From positions 126,001-190,000 of the forward strand of contig JBBHKE010000867.1 in NCBI GenBank assembly GCA_037447655.1: a stretch of 64,000 bases of DNA. The letters run 5' to 3'. The stretch comes from Zygnema cylindricum. Taxonomy: Eukaryota > Streptophyta > Zygnematophyceae > Zygnematales > Zygnemataceae. Within the stretch, counting starts at the first letter, position 1. Each line of letters begins with the position of its first letter. This document shows positions 48,920 to 61,208 of this stretch, piece by piece. Both the position numbers and the translations under genes were made by a program. Under the pieces are notes generated by a model, which was given only the letters and a program-made list of their open reading frames with translations, had not been told where the DNA came from and did not search any database.

Positions 48920-50520
48920 ACTTAAAGCGTATCTATATTAACGTAAAGTAAAAAAGTATAAGGGTACGTCCTTATGTAAGCGATACTTTGAAAAAGTTTT
49001 TTGGAGTGTAGTGAAATGTTCCGTACTACTCTGAAAAGCGTCCCTATGTGCGAAAATGAAATCGGAACTTTGAAATGTGACGGTTGTAGATGTGGGTATA
49101 GCTTTGTGACGGTTGAATACGACTACGAAACTTCCGACAATTGGTGACGCCAACAAAAACAACGACGGTTGTAGACATCTAGATTTTTCTAATTTTGTGA
49201 CAAGGCAGATGTTTAGGGTTTTGAGACATTGTGACGCCATGCTAACTTGTGACATCGCCGGCGTCATAAAATTCAAGAACGTTATACCAGGGCTATTTGA
49301 TTTCGTTTTTCCGACTTTTCTCACTCTACTTGCCATAAAAATATACATAAAAGGTAGTCAAAAGAATTGTTTTTTTAAATATCTTTCATTTAACACCAGT
49401 ATTGTCGTGCCTCATTCTAAAAAGTGAGAGATAAATGTGATAGTGTGACAGGGAGAGGGGAGAGGCGACGACGGCGCAAAAATATGCTTAAGGACCCATG
49501 AATGAAAGTGGAGGTCCGAGACCCCTGCAGGTTTTTTTCCGTACATGCTCGTCTTTTCCGTACATGCACGTGACGGACAGGGAGAAAAATATCGAATGCT
49601 CTCCCTCGTCCTGAAATTTTACCACTCGTGTGGCGCGGGTGTGGACCATTTTTCATTCGTTTTTTGGGCGTTACTTTCCCATAACTCACCTCGCGAGGTG
49701 ATTTTTGATGAAGTTTTTTGACGGGCTGGATTCTCTTACCCGAGGGTCGAAAAAAAGAAAACGCCAAATTTCGTTAACATGACTACAAACTTTAAGTACA
49801 TTCAAAGTATCGACAGAACTTTGTTGTACTTTTGAAAAATTGATTTATTTGTACCGCTAAAGTTTTTCTCGTACGGAACTGCGTTCTGGGTGAAAACAAC
49901 AGAATAAAGTCGATACTTTAAGGGTATTTTTGCATGTGCTAAAGTTACAGTTATTTTCTGTCGTTTTCCTCCATAACTTAGAAAAAAACGAGAAAATCCG
50001 CAGCCTAACCAAAAAGTAGAAATTACCACCGTACAAGTTGCGTTACCCTGAAACTTTATACGTACAGTAGTTTGTCGTCTAGCGTGATACAATTTGTCGT
50101 TTAGCGCATTTCGACCCACTTTCGCGTCCTTTCAACACGTTCAAACTTTACATCGAATCACCTCGCAAGGTGATTTGAAATAAAGTCCAATAAGGTGAGC
50201 GAATAGGCAGACGCGATCGCACGTGTCTGAAGTTTTTTACAAATTTTGTGCGCGGAGTACCAAAAAAAAACACATTGCACGTTTCCAGCCTGTGCGTAAT
50301 GTTTTAAGTGCGCTGATAATGTTTTGCGTGCACTGATCCTTACAGGGGACGTCTCTCTCAAAAACACGTGTCTTCACACATACGGCGTATGAAAAATATT
50401 GGCCACCTGTCGGCAAGTGGGAAGACGATAAACGAAACCGCAAATTCTGTGCGAAAGCGAAAGGTATTTTAGGGTTTCGACACGTCGACAATGTGGCGTA
50501 CGGACATTACGAAGTCACAA
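48920..50520. other. Intergenic stretch, no gene recognised
   Basis: Three short palindromic CCTCGCGAGG/CCTCGCAAGG words occur at about 49688 and 50161. Open frames show no motif that I can support. Confidence 0.4.
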
Positions 50521-50567
50521 AAATTGTACGATACACATTCCCATAGTGTAGCTACTATTTTAACCTG

Positions 50568-50790
50568 TACCACCGTGAATCGTAATTAGCCTTAATACTT
50601 TTTTCGCCCCACTGAAAACATCTTTTCTCTACACATTTGTCCGATTTTCAAAATTTGAGACCGCCAATTGGATGCTGAGAATCTTACCTTTCAATCTCAA
50701 CCGTTAGATCCGCAATCCGACAAGTGTGTACGGAGAAAAGATGTTTTAAGAGAAAAAATACATTATCGCTAATTACGATTCACGGTTGTA
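50568..50790. mobile_element. TACACC element, family A, inside a family C body
   Basis: TACCACCGTGAATCGTAATTAG faces CTAATTACGATTCACGGTTGTA, with inner ACATCTTTTCTCT and GTGTGTACGGAGAAAAGATG. The surrounding family C sequence (50530-51130) resembles 45890-46470. Confidence 0.75.
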
Positions 50791-51300
50791 GTGACATTGT
50801 CGAGATTTGAACTATAAGAACAGATTTGCGGGGTTTTCCCCGTTCTTTATTACTGGAAACCAATTCTGAGTGCGCTTTCCCGTGTCAACGCTACTCACTT
50901 TCCCGTCTCGACGCCGTTATCTGACACTTTTTCTGTCCTTCTATAAGAAATAACTACCAATGCTTGTACGAAATGGCACATTTCGTACACTACGCTATGC
51001 AATAAACTCCCAAATTGGAGTAATTGACACTAATTAAAGCGTTTAAAAAAAAACCATTACTATTTTAGGTTCGGGGGTCAAAATTTAGGGGCGCCGAATT
51101 AGTGTTATTGACACTAATAGCAATTCGTGGTATAGTAAGAACCACAAAAGTACAAAACCCTAATCTGTGCCCCACACGACAAGATTGATTCTCTTGGATC
51201 CAAGAATTTAAAACGACAAGGAAACACGGCCTTAATGCTGTAAACTTGTACGGCTGTACTCGACTGAGGCCTCCAACGCTTGCGAGCCATTAGGGGATGC

Positions 51301-51801
51301 CACGTGCTCCTCAGATATCAACGTGGCGAACATGTAATGACTCGCCATGCTTCAAAGTTTTCATGGGGCAATTATCGCTTGCCGCGTAGGTTCAGCAAGG
51401 AAAAGGCTTGGAACGCTTCACTTGATGGTGACAAAGGGAGCAAATTTTTGTGAGATTAAGTACTTCACAGTTATGTCCAGCAGTTACAGAAGTGCCTTCT
51501 ACAATTGTTTGAGGTACTTAGTCTGATTTATAGACTACTTATGGTGGCACTAACCAGTCCAGGTCAGATATTGCACACTAACAAAGAAGAAGTACATGAT
51601 AATCGAGAAGCAGCTCAATGACTCTTTCAAATATTAATGGCATAGTACTTAATTGGTTTTGCTTCTTTAGACCAGTCAGCTTATATTGCCACGGATGGAT
51701 ACATATTTACTTTGTCCTTCCCAGCCTTGCGGGAAATTGGTGTCATCTCAGCCGTTGATCCAGATTGTCAAACACTTCCGAAAATGTTACTTTTCCACGT
51801 G
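51301..51801 (+). promoter_or_regulatory. Candidate ABRE/G-box elements upstream of the LEA-type gene
   Basis: GCCACGTGCTC (CACGTG at 51301-51306), ACGTGGC (about 51330) and CCACGTGCC (CACGTG at 51796-51801) match the ABA-response element/G-box core typical of plant LEA promoters. They lie 0.4-0.9 kb before the ATG at 52182. A regulatory role is inferred from motif and gene type only. Confidence 0.4.
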
Positions 51802-52181
51802 CCAGCATCGAGCTGCATCCACGTACCTTCAGACAAATATTTTGAAGAAAGGTATCAGCAACTCTAACAAGAAAAATCAGAATTCTCGGTCAATTTGCTC
51901 ATGTTTTTTCTTTTTTTTTCTGCTTTTTCTTGCTCTTTTTCTTTCCTCGCGAAGTTCAATCGGTTGTTTTTCTGTCTAGATTAGCCTTTGATTTCTGACA
52001 TTTTCTCACAAATCCTTCTCCAAAGAAGAAAATCCAATTTTCTAAAGCTCATCATATCAAGAAGAGAACCAAGCATACTACCTTTGTTTCTCCGATGAGC
52101 CGTTTCTCCATGTGTTCCTTGTTTAAGCAGTTGTAGAAACTATCGTTGTTTAAGGCATATTTTTCTGCCTTCTTTTTGAAC

Positions 52182-55100
52182 ATGGCGGTCTTAGAGATTT
52201 TTCTTATATTAGTGACTGTCACAACAGCTATCCTTTTATCTCCAGAGCCTCTTGTAGTTCGGTTTCCTGGAACAGCTCAACAGCTCTATTTGACATCAGC
52301 GCCAGAATTTGCAAAACAGGCAATTTATGGATTAGCAGTTGGAGAGCATGAAGGTAATTGGAACATAAAGACGTTTCCCTCCCTCTCCCTCCCACTCGTT
52401 TTTTTTTTTTCCTGTTATTCTTGCTGTTAAAACTAGCTGATGCTATAAGTTGCAAGCATAAATGATGCTTAAATAGGAAATTTTGATGTTAGTTTTTGTG
52501 TGAGGAGAGATGAATCATAATTTGAGTCACCGTTTTTGACTTAGTTTTTATATTTTGAAAAGAAAAATAGTGTGAAGGAGACTTAATAATTTTTCAGGCT
52601 GATGAATATTACCAGGTAAGATAAAGGCCAGGGAAGACATAAGCTCATCCAAAATTTTGGTTGGATTAATTAGGATTCGAGGTATTTTTATCCACAATTC
52701 TTATTTGTGGTAAATATAGATGTAAAAGCTTATGTCTCGACAGCATGTCACAAGACACTTTAAGAGAATATTCACTTGGTCATCATCTTGCTGACAAAGT
52801 CAAAACCGAATGAATTGTTATGGTTAAAGTTATTTTCTGAAAGGCTATTTCTAAGATGCGCAAAAACTCTTATAGAATTTCTGTTCTGTTTTCGTTTCTA
52901 TTAAGCCTTGGATAAAACTGTTCCAATGCATTATTGGCTTGGAAGAGATGAACACTATTTCTTAACCTGCCACAAATATTATTATTAACTGTAAAAGAGT
53001 CTCCTACTAATGATTTCTTAGCGGTCATTATTCAAGCGGAAACAGTTTTCTCAAAACTAAAGCAGTCTTCATACTAATTATTTCTTGAACGCAAATAGCG
53101 ATTCACGGAGTACTGTTTCTGTTCTGTTCTTGTTTCTGACCTGGCATGGATAGAATTGTTCCAATGCAGTGGCAAAATAATTATTTCTTAATCATTCCTG
53201 TATCGGTTTCTGTTCTGTTCCTGTTGCTGTTCCTGTTTCTGTTTATGGGGTAAAAATGTTCGAATGCAATACTGGCTTGGAAGAGACAACAATCTTTCCC
53301 ATCCCTGGCATGAAAAGATTTGGTATTATTAACACTAAAACAGTCCTGAAACTATTTGTCTCTTGTTATTTCTCATCAGGTAAGGATAAAGCTGTTCCAA
53401 TGCAATACTGGCTTGGAAGGGACAAAAAAACTCTCGCATCCCCTGCCATGCGTGCAAAAGAAGTAACAAATGAAGCAACAGAAGAGTTTTCTCAGCTTGT
53501 ATCCGAAGCCATTCGTGCAGCTCATAAAAGAGGTCTCGCAGGAAAGGAAAAAATCATAGAGTTGGAGGAAGCTCTTTGGGCAAAGGCGACCGAAAGCGCG
53601 AGAGGTACAAAGGAGAAGGCAAAGGAAGTGATTGGAACAGTTGAAGACGCAGGAGCTCGTGTCGCTCAGAAAGTAATACTCGGTCCCACGCTCGCGTCTC
53701 TTGAGATGATAAGCTCAACAGCGCAAGGGGCAAAGAGGAAAGCAAGTAATATGGTGGAATCAGTCAAGGAAAATGTGAGACATGGTGTGGAATCTGTGGA
53801 GGAAGCAGGACGGAGTGTTCGAGAAAGTGTTTCAGGAGTTATTGGAGCAGTTAATGACAAAGTAACAAAAACTGGTCGAAGAGCTTGGGAGACTGTTGCC
53901 CGTGTGGGTGAGACAGCTTGGGAACTTGAAGAAGATGCAAGGCATAGGGCTATTGAAACAGGACATGCATTTTGGTACGGAATTTGCAAAAGTGAAGATA
54001 TGGCGAAACTTGCTTTTTGTCGAGCCGAAGAAAGTACGAGAAGAGCTGCCGCGACAGTTTTTCAAAGAGGGGCCGCCGTATTACGTTGTGTGAAGAAAGA
54101 AGCTTTACATCCTGACGAAAGGAAAGCACTTGCAGGTAAAGGAATCTAAAGGCCTTCAATGCTTACCCGTTCTTTTTTTTTCCTTGTATCTGTCTGAGTA
54201 GCAATGGGATAAAGGATCTATTTTTTTGTTGTTCCAGGTAAAGGAAATTAGAGGATATTAATGCTTACTCCTTTTTTGCGCTGTAGGGAAATGAAATTGG
54301 AGGCTCTAAACGCTTACCCCTTCTTTTTTCGTGCTGTGTTTAACTGAATAGCAATTATTTTGTTGTTACCCTGAATGGCTCTCCAAAGGCAGGCATTATT
54401 CTTTTCGTTTTTGCTGTTTTATGGAGTTTCTCAAGACAGTCTTAGGTTTCAAGGCGCCCCAGTCTGTTGATGCTTTTGTAGCTTGTTTTGGATAATTTTT
54501 TATTTTTTTTGGTAATTTGTAATTCGTATGAACTCACCAAAAAGTGCCATTCTAGTATGTAGATATAACAAGTTTGTTTCAGTTATCTATCTGGAGCCTG
54601 TGAAGTTCAGGTTTTCCAGATTTTTTGCTACTGATCAAATGCCTCAACTATTTGCATGGGAAATGACGTTTATAGATTTCAAAACATGTACAGTTATCAC
54701 TACCTGTCAAATTTCTACTCATCAAATCGCCTACTTATCAAATACGTCAACTTTTTGCAGGGAAAGTTGAGTGGTGTCAGACCACCGCGGAGGATTATGC
54801 CTCGAAAGCTCAGGAAAATGCGGGTGATTTTTTTCAAGTACTGGAGGATTCAGTCAGCGATGCGAGCAAGAAACATTCGGAGAAATTTAAGGATTCTTCT
54901 GCAAGGGAATTTTTTGATTCTTCAAGGGGATTTTTGGAGGAATCAGTAGAAACTGGAGAAAAAGCTGCAGATACAGCAAAAGGGACTTTTGAGAGGGCTA
55001 GGTCAGCTGCAAAAGAAGGTGGAGAAAAGATTAGTGAACTGAACACCCATGGAGTTGCTGATTGGACAAAGGGGAAATTATCTCAGGCGGGTGAGACAGT

Positions 55101-56598
55101 TAGGGATAAACTAGGAGACGCAGTTGATTCAGGGAAAGAGGCTGTAAAGAGGAGAGTTCCTCCAACAGACATGGAAGAAGGGGATACCGTGTTTGACAAG
55201 GTTCATAGAGGCGGAATGGCGGGAAAGGAGACTGCAGAAAAAGCACAAGATGCGGTTGGGAAAGCTGCCCAAAAAATTGAAATTGGAAATTTTGATGAGA
55301 CAAGAAATGTCAAGGAAGCTGGTCAGAGGGCGTATGAAAGAACTAAGAATACTATGGATGGTTTTTCCGAGAAAGGAAGGGAGACTCTGGGTGAGACCAA
55401 AAGCGTACTGGAAGGTGGTCAAAATGCGTACGAAAAGACTAAGGATACTGTGGGTGGTTTTTTCGAAAAAGGAAAGGAGACATTGGGTGAAGTTCCAGAC
55501 AAGTTTACTACTGCAGTTGAATCGAAGTACCAAGTATGGGAAGAGCAGTTTGAGCGAATGCCAGAAGACATACAAAGATTGTTTCAGGAAGGCTGGAGAA
55601 TCGTTGATGTGGCTCAAAACGAGGGCAGTGGCCCAAGAACGTGGAATAGAGATATCACACACTCCTTTTTTTGGGTTGGTTTTCAACGATTTTTACATTT
55701 AGGATGTTTTTCTGTAGCTTTTGCGGCGTCTCTCTTTTTAGTGGTTCGGAGCTCATCCGGACAAGCGAATCTAGTTCAAACGGAGTTAAATTCTATGATT
55801 TCAAGATCATCTGTTTTTTCCTCTGGATTTTGCCTTGGTACGATGATCCAGACTTGGGCTCTTCGACCGGAATTGACCAATCGTTGGCAAATATATGCTC
55901 TAGCCTTGGCTTTTATTGGATCTATCATAAATTTTTTGGTGCTTTTACCGAGAATCAAGAAGGTGGGCACCGAACTTAGTTTCCTTTTTTTTCTTTTTGT
56001 TCTGCAATTTAACTCTAAATTGTTCTACTTCCATGCACGTAGTTTTCATTTTGCTTTTGCTTTGGTTCGACTTTGTTTCCGCTTCTTCTCCATTTATATT
56101 TCATTGGCTTTATACAAGGTAGGCTGTCAATGTTTGTTGTATTAAAACACACGTTTTTGGTTTGATCCCTCTCCCTCTCCCTCTCCCTTTCTGTTTTGTC
56201 TTTCTTGGTTCTTGTTCCAGGTTTTGGTAGAAAGGGATGAACTTGAACAGAAAGAACCGGAGGGACAGAGAACATCTGAATCCGTTTCAACGGCCAGAGA
56301 ACGGAACGGTCTTCATGGAACCAGTACGGGAAAACCTTCTTGGAATCCTTTTTCCACAGACTCTACGGATACTCCATTATGGCGCGATAACCCTACGGCC
56401 GATTTGCCCGAATGCGATGTTCAAAAAAACAGAGGGATGGAAATGGAGCTCCCTAAATCTCCTCTTCGGGTAGTCAGGAAATATTGGTCAGAGGAGGAAC
56501 TCAAGCGTTTGGAGAGAACCTCGAAAATCGCAAATTTCTTGTCTTTAGTGGGGCTGATGTGGCATTGGTGGCATCTGGCTTGTCGGCTTGTTCTTTGA
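52182..56598 (+). CDS. LEA-repeat / TMEM205 (DUF4149)-like membrane protein, 4 exons
   Basis: The exons I assign are 52182-52353, 53380-54135, 54761-55962 and 56221-56598, with matching phases and GT-AG borders, giving 835 aa. The N-terminus is a hydrophobic segment (MAVLEIFLILVTVTTAILL). Residues ~60-600 are long amphipathic LEA-like helices rich in Ala, Lys and Glu. They include a ~33-residue tandem repeat (GQRAYERTKNTMDGFSEKG, then GGQNAYEKTKDTVGGFFEKG). Residues ~612-710 have three membrane segments (~619-639, 658-677, 686-705) with FLHLGCFSVAFAASLFL and LVLLPRIKK, the TMEM205 pattern. The end (TSKIANFLSLVGLMWHWWHL) is the fourth segment. The architecture matches Arabidopsis At1g72100 (LEA domain-containing), which is shorter (~480 aa). 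The likely role is membrane-associated desiccation or stress protection. The start is the first in-frame ATG of exon 1. Confidence 0.8.
52906..53450 (+). repeat. Partial copies of the exon 2 start inside intron 1
   Basis: The phrase GTTCCAATGCAATACTGGCTTGG of exon 2 (53393 onward) recurs in diverged form at about 52920, 53158 and 53266. The last copy extends to CCATCCCTGGCATG. TTCTGTTCTG-rich pyrimidine sequence precedes the copies at 52920, 53158 and 53266, like a splice acceptor tract. Confidence 0.8.
54129..54335 (+). repeat. Copies of the exon 2 donor region inside intron 2
   Basis: The border GCAGGTAAAGGAATCTAAAGG, then AATGCTTACCC, recurs as CCAGGTAAAGGAAATTAGAGG (about 54233) and TGTAGGGAAATGAAATTGGAGG (about 54282), each followed by CGCTTACC or TGCTTACT. 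Confidence 0.75.
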
Positions 56599-56599
56599 C

Positions 56600-57720
56600 C
56601 AAGATTTGGTGTGGAAATGAGTCGGTATTAGCGTTTTAGGAACGTCTTCTAGAAGTTTGTACAGTTAACAAAAGCGCAGATAGTTGCAATGTTTACTTTT
56701 TTCACCTGTTTTAGCTTTTTGCATTTTTTCTTCCTGTCTTTTAATCGTCTTTTTTTTCGTTTTCCAGGTTTTTTAGGTTTTTGTCGTCGAATCCTAGTAG
56801 GTTTAAACTGTTAGTGGATTGTGTACTTTTGTTCCCTTTCTTAAATTTACCTTCACGCATCTTTGAGATGTGGAATAACATCGCACAAAAAAAGAAAGTA
56901 AAGGAAATAAAATAATAACAAAAACGTCTGCTAAGCTAAGATAATTTTGTTTGAAAATAATGTTTTGTGATTGGTAAAACCAGAAAAGACATTTGTCTCT
57001 TAAAATTGTTGAAATGAAAAGGCTTTGGAGACTCGTGGTTTCACTGAGAGTGTTTTATGAACCATTTCCTCAAGTGTGCGAGTATTATATATGAATGAAG
57101 GGAAAAGTTTGTCCAATAGTTCAATTTCTTAGAGGAAATGGCACAGTGGGCATTAGAGAGAAATTGGAGAAAGAGACGAAAAATAAATGAAAAAGGAATC
57201 ATGACAAGGAAGAATATGGAAGCAAAAGATAAAGCCAAAATAGAGACAAAAAGAATATGAAAGGAGAAGCATAAGAGAGAAAAATGTCGTCTCATTATAA
57301 TCGGTGAATCGAGTGTACAATACAAAATGAACAAGTATTAAGCTTAGACTTTAGATTTAGAGTGAATCAGTTACACTACGTCCACACGAGACGAATCGAA
57401 GCCGTAAAAGACCAAAAGGTATTACTCCAATGACATAGTCAGTGGACGGCATAGTTAAGAACAAAAATAATATACATCATGGAATTTGTAATGAAAGAAT
57501 CAGTTATCAACAATGAATATTGTGAATGTGCACTTCGACGTTCATAGTTGGAGGAAAAGTTGGCCCTACACTGGAGGAAAACCTTTTTCGTTTTCATGAG
57601 GCTTTTCTCTCCATGTGTGCACTCTTGCCACCTGATGCACGAAACCAGATTCCACCTTTTCCATCTCTTATTGCCGATAACAATTTTCATCTGTAACATC
57701 ACTTAACCGAGTAATTGACA
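56600..57720. other. 3' flank of the LEA-type gene and intergenic DNA
   Basis: Pyrimidine-rich sequence follows the stop, then AT-rich DNA. I see no further gene or element. Confidence 0.4.
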
Positions 57721-58577
57721 GCTGCTGAATTCCATAACCTATTAAATGCGCTACCTTCTACTCAATCGCGTCCTCTTCTACGTTCGTGTTCTAGGCCGGG
57801 GGTTGGTGCGTGGTTGCAAAAATTTCTTCGACACTTCGCTTAACGTCTGGGCAGTTCACATCTGGCTTGCGCTTGCATTCGGGTTTTTGCTGTGTTTGCA
57901 ACCAGCCTATTGACCTAGACGGGATTCATCTACTTCGTTGCTCACGCGGAGGTGAACATACTGTTGCGCATTATTTGGTTCGCGATGCAATTGTTGCGAA
58001 TGGCACCGAAGCAGGCTACACTGTGAAACGAGATGTTTTTGAAATACCCCCTCCTCGCTCCCAATCTATTGGTCTTCAAAGTCCTCGGGCTGACTTGGTT
58101 TTCCTCCACAGGGTTGGGAGAACTTTGGGTGATGCGGTCCTCACGGATTTGACTGGGACCCACGATTCTTCTTGCGCGGCGTTACATTCGGGCGTGGTGG
58201 CCCGTGACGTAGCGACTCCCAAGGAAAGAGATTACACTCACCGAGACCTGGCGCACCTGTTTGTGCCATTTGCTACGGAAATAATGCGTTCTTCGGACAA
58301 CTCTTTCGATGATTTTCTCCGCAACTGTGCCAAGAAAATATTTGGAACCAGGGGTCCAGGGAGTCCTCCCTCGAGCCTTCTCGTTGCTTTTTACCGTCAA
58401 AGTGTAGCAGTCGCTTATCAACGAGCACAAGCTGCCGCTCTTCCAGGACGAAGCATGGTGGCGGATGACAACCGAGGCTTCCCACATCTTCCACCAAGGG
58501 ATCCAGTCGTCCACATCCACGATCTTCGAGGGTGTGGACTTTTGTTTGTTAGAGCTTTGAGGCATCATGTACTGTAG
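57721..58577 (+). mobile_element. 3' end of a non-LTR retrotransposon ORF (decayed)
   Basis: One frame reads SRPGVGAWLQKF, then stops at about 57841. A second frame takes over near 57815 with STLRLTSGQFTSGLRLHSG, continuing the same alignment, so a frameshift is present. Then comes a CX2C...HX4C finger (CCVCNQP... HLLRCSRGGEH) and SPRADLVFL with LTDLTGTH, resembling the restriction-like endonuclease of site-specific LINEs. The reverse transcriptase domain is missing upstream. The last ~140 codons have no recognised motif. It is a remnant, though the intact second frame (57810-58577, 255 codons) could in principle have been retained by the host. Confidence 0.6.
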
Positions 58578-58769
58578 GTTTTCCCTTTTTGTATAGTCAT
58601 CCTTGGTAGATTTGCTTAGTTTTGACAGTTATTCTACTTAGTTTGGCTTCTTCATCTGCTTTCTTTGCCTTAGTCTCCTTTGGCTTTTGTAGTCTTCAAG
58701 CGTTCTTTTTTCTTTTTTGAACCCCTTTGTACCATGATGGTTTTTTCCATCGCACTTTTTGAAATAAAG

Positions 58770-59935
58770 ATTCCCTCTTTCATAGTTCGTGAAACGGTGA
58801 GACGGATGAAGCGATTGTTCATTTAGTACGAGACATACAAGGTGTGAATGGGTAGTGCTAAAGTGTATCCGTACAATGAATTTCTATGAACCAATATAAA
58901 AAAGACGCAAAACGATTGTACCATATTGGAAGTGATGTATAGAACTAAGTTACGAGTTAAAATGTAGGTTTCATTAATTACCCAACTAAAAGTGTACTTC
59001 AACACAATTGACATCATATTTTGTGAATATTGATATGTAGACTCCCCGCAGATTGTCATATAGACCATAATATTCAACCATTGGAGTTTGAGGTGACAAG
59101 GAAAATTAAAAACCGGGCTGTATCAAGAAGGAAAGGAAAAACAAAAACACACACAAAAAAAAAACGTGATTTACAAATTGAAAAATGCGAATTTCCCACT
59201 ATAATTATAATAATAGTAAATACTAATATGTAAGAAATAACCATTGCATAGCAAACAAATAAAATTGGCAAATGAGGCATAATGTATTCGTGCTGTAGTT
59301 AATAGAAAGGGAATTTGTTATTTCAAGAAAAAATCCAATTTGATCTTAGGAAGAACACTTTGTACTATATTGAAATTTTCATGAATGAAAAACCATCCGT
59401 CGCAAAAAAACAATATAAATATATATTTTTTCTTTTTAAGAAGAGAGACATTAATATAGGAGGTCACAAAAAAATATATATATGTTTCTTCGTTTCAATA
59501 AAAAAGGAACTAATAGAGTTTGACCGATACAGTCATCGAGTCAAAATAGTACAAATTACTCAATAGTTCTCTGTTTATAAAATAGTTTAACTGTTTTCTT
59601 TGAATTGCCTAAGATTTGATTTCAACTATTTTGCCGATTTGGTAAAAATTTCCAAAAAAAACTCAACTAAAATATACAATTGGTTATTGGGAAATCCCTC
59701 TTTTCTAAGAACCAACCCGAGAATCAAAAAATCTAAATCCAATTTACGTCGACTTCCGTCGTAAACCGAAAAATCGTCCAACAAAAAAAACCTTTTTACA
59801 AACTAAAAGTAACTTCTAAATTTCAGAAACTCTTTCTTTCTTTACAAACTTTCAATAAACTTTCAATAAACCCTCAATAAACTTTCAATCAACTTTCAAT
59901 AAACTTTTCCATAAACTTCGAATAAACAATAATAA
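58770..59935. other. AT-rich intergenic stretch, no gene recognised
   Basis: It contains a short run of CAATAAACTTT repeats near 59850-59910, just downstream of the SLC1-type gene. No gene is seen. Confidence 0.45.
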
Positions 59936-59936
59936 T

Positions 59937-60377
59937 TTAAACTCCAATATTGGACTCCTCTACTCCTACTTTCCCTTCGTTTCGAGCTTTATTCCATTCG
60001 TCGATGCAAATCAAGGCGCACCAATGGCTCCAAATATTCACAATGGTCCGAAATCGATCCAACAGCCAATCAACGGCCAGGATCATCGCTAATTCCGCAA
60101 TATACACTTCCATGCCGTAGACCTGACGATGGGATGAGAGAGAGTGAGGGGGGGGGAAGGGGAAGATGGGGAAGAAAAATGGAAGGAAAGAAAGGAAAGG
60201 AAAGGAAAGAAGAAAGAAAGCCAGAGACGGCCAATGCTGAACATTCCCTTACTCGGTATCAACAAAACCAGAACAAGACAAAAAAATCAGAACAATGCAA
60301 CGTATTATGCATTAACTGCAGTAAAAGGAAGCATAAAAAAATAATATAATATAATATACATATATATATGTACGTAG

Positions 60378-60409
<32 letters not shown>

Positions 60410-60466
60410 GCACACACACGCACGCACACGCACGCACGCACGCACGCACGCGCGCGCCGCACGCAT

Positions 60467-60555
<89 letters not shown>

Positions 60556-61168
60556 GTAAGAATGTTTCCAAAACTTCAAACTTCAACGATTGTTTAAAAA
60601 TTTTGAGCCTTTATTTGAACCATTTTTAGATCCCACCAAACAACAATACAAAATACAGAAAACTAAGAGGACAAAAATGTAAAAAAAAAAATATCATACC
60701 TTCCTGGCAAAAAAGAACAACAATAGCAACAAACAATATATATATAAAAAAAAGGGGTAACAAAAAAAAAAAAATGGTTAATTTGAGTTTTGGGTATTCG
60801 AGTCCCTGGAGGGAGGAGATGGAGGAGAAGAGGACAAAAAAGAGTAAGACAAAAAAAAAAAAAAATAACAAAAAAAAAAAAAAAACTAAAAAAAATAACC
60901 AAAACAAATAGCATTCAACGAAATAATATACACGCATAAAAAAGGGATAAAAAGGGATAAAAAGGGATAGAAAGGGATAAAAAGGGGTATAAAGGGATAA
61001 AAAGGGATAAAAAGGGGTATAAAGGGATAAAAAGGGGTATACCTGGAGGGCAGTGATAGAGGAGAGAAGGGCCCCCAGTGGCATAGAGGCCACAGGGGAG
61101 AAGGTACAGAGGAGGGATATGAGGAAAAGGCCCGAGGCGGAGAACTTCATGCGTGCATCTGGGGGGGA

Positions 61169-61208
<40 letters not shown>

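Noticed and set aside
60259-60586. Cys/Val and His/Thr repeat open frames on both strands
   Set aside because: These are translations of the CA/GCAC microsatellite.
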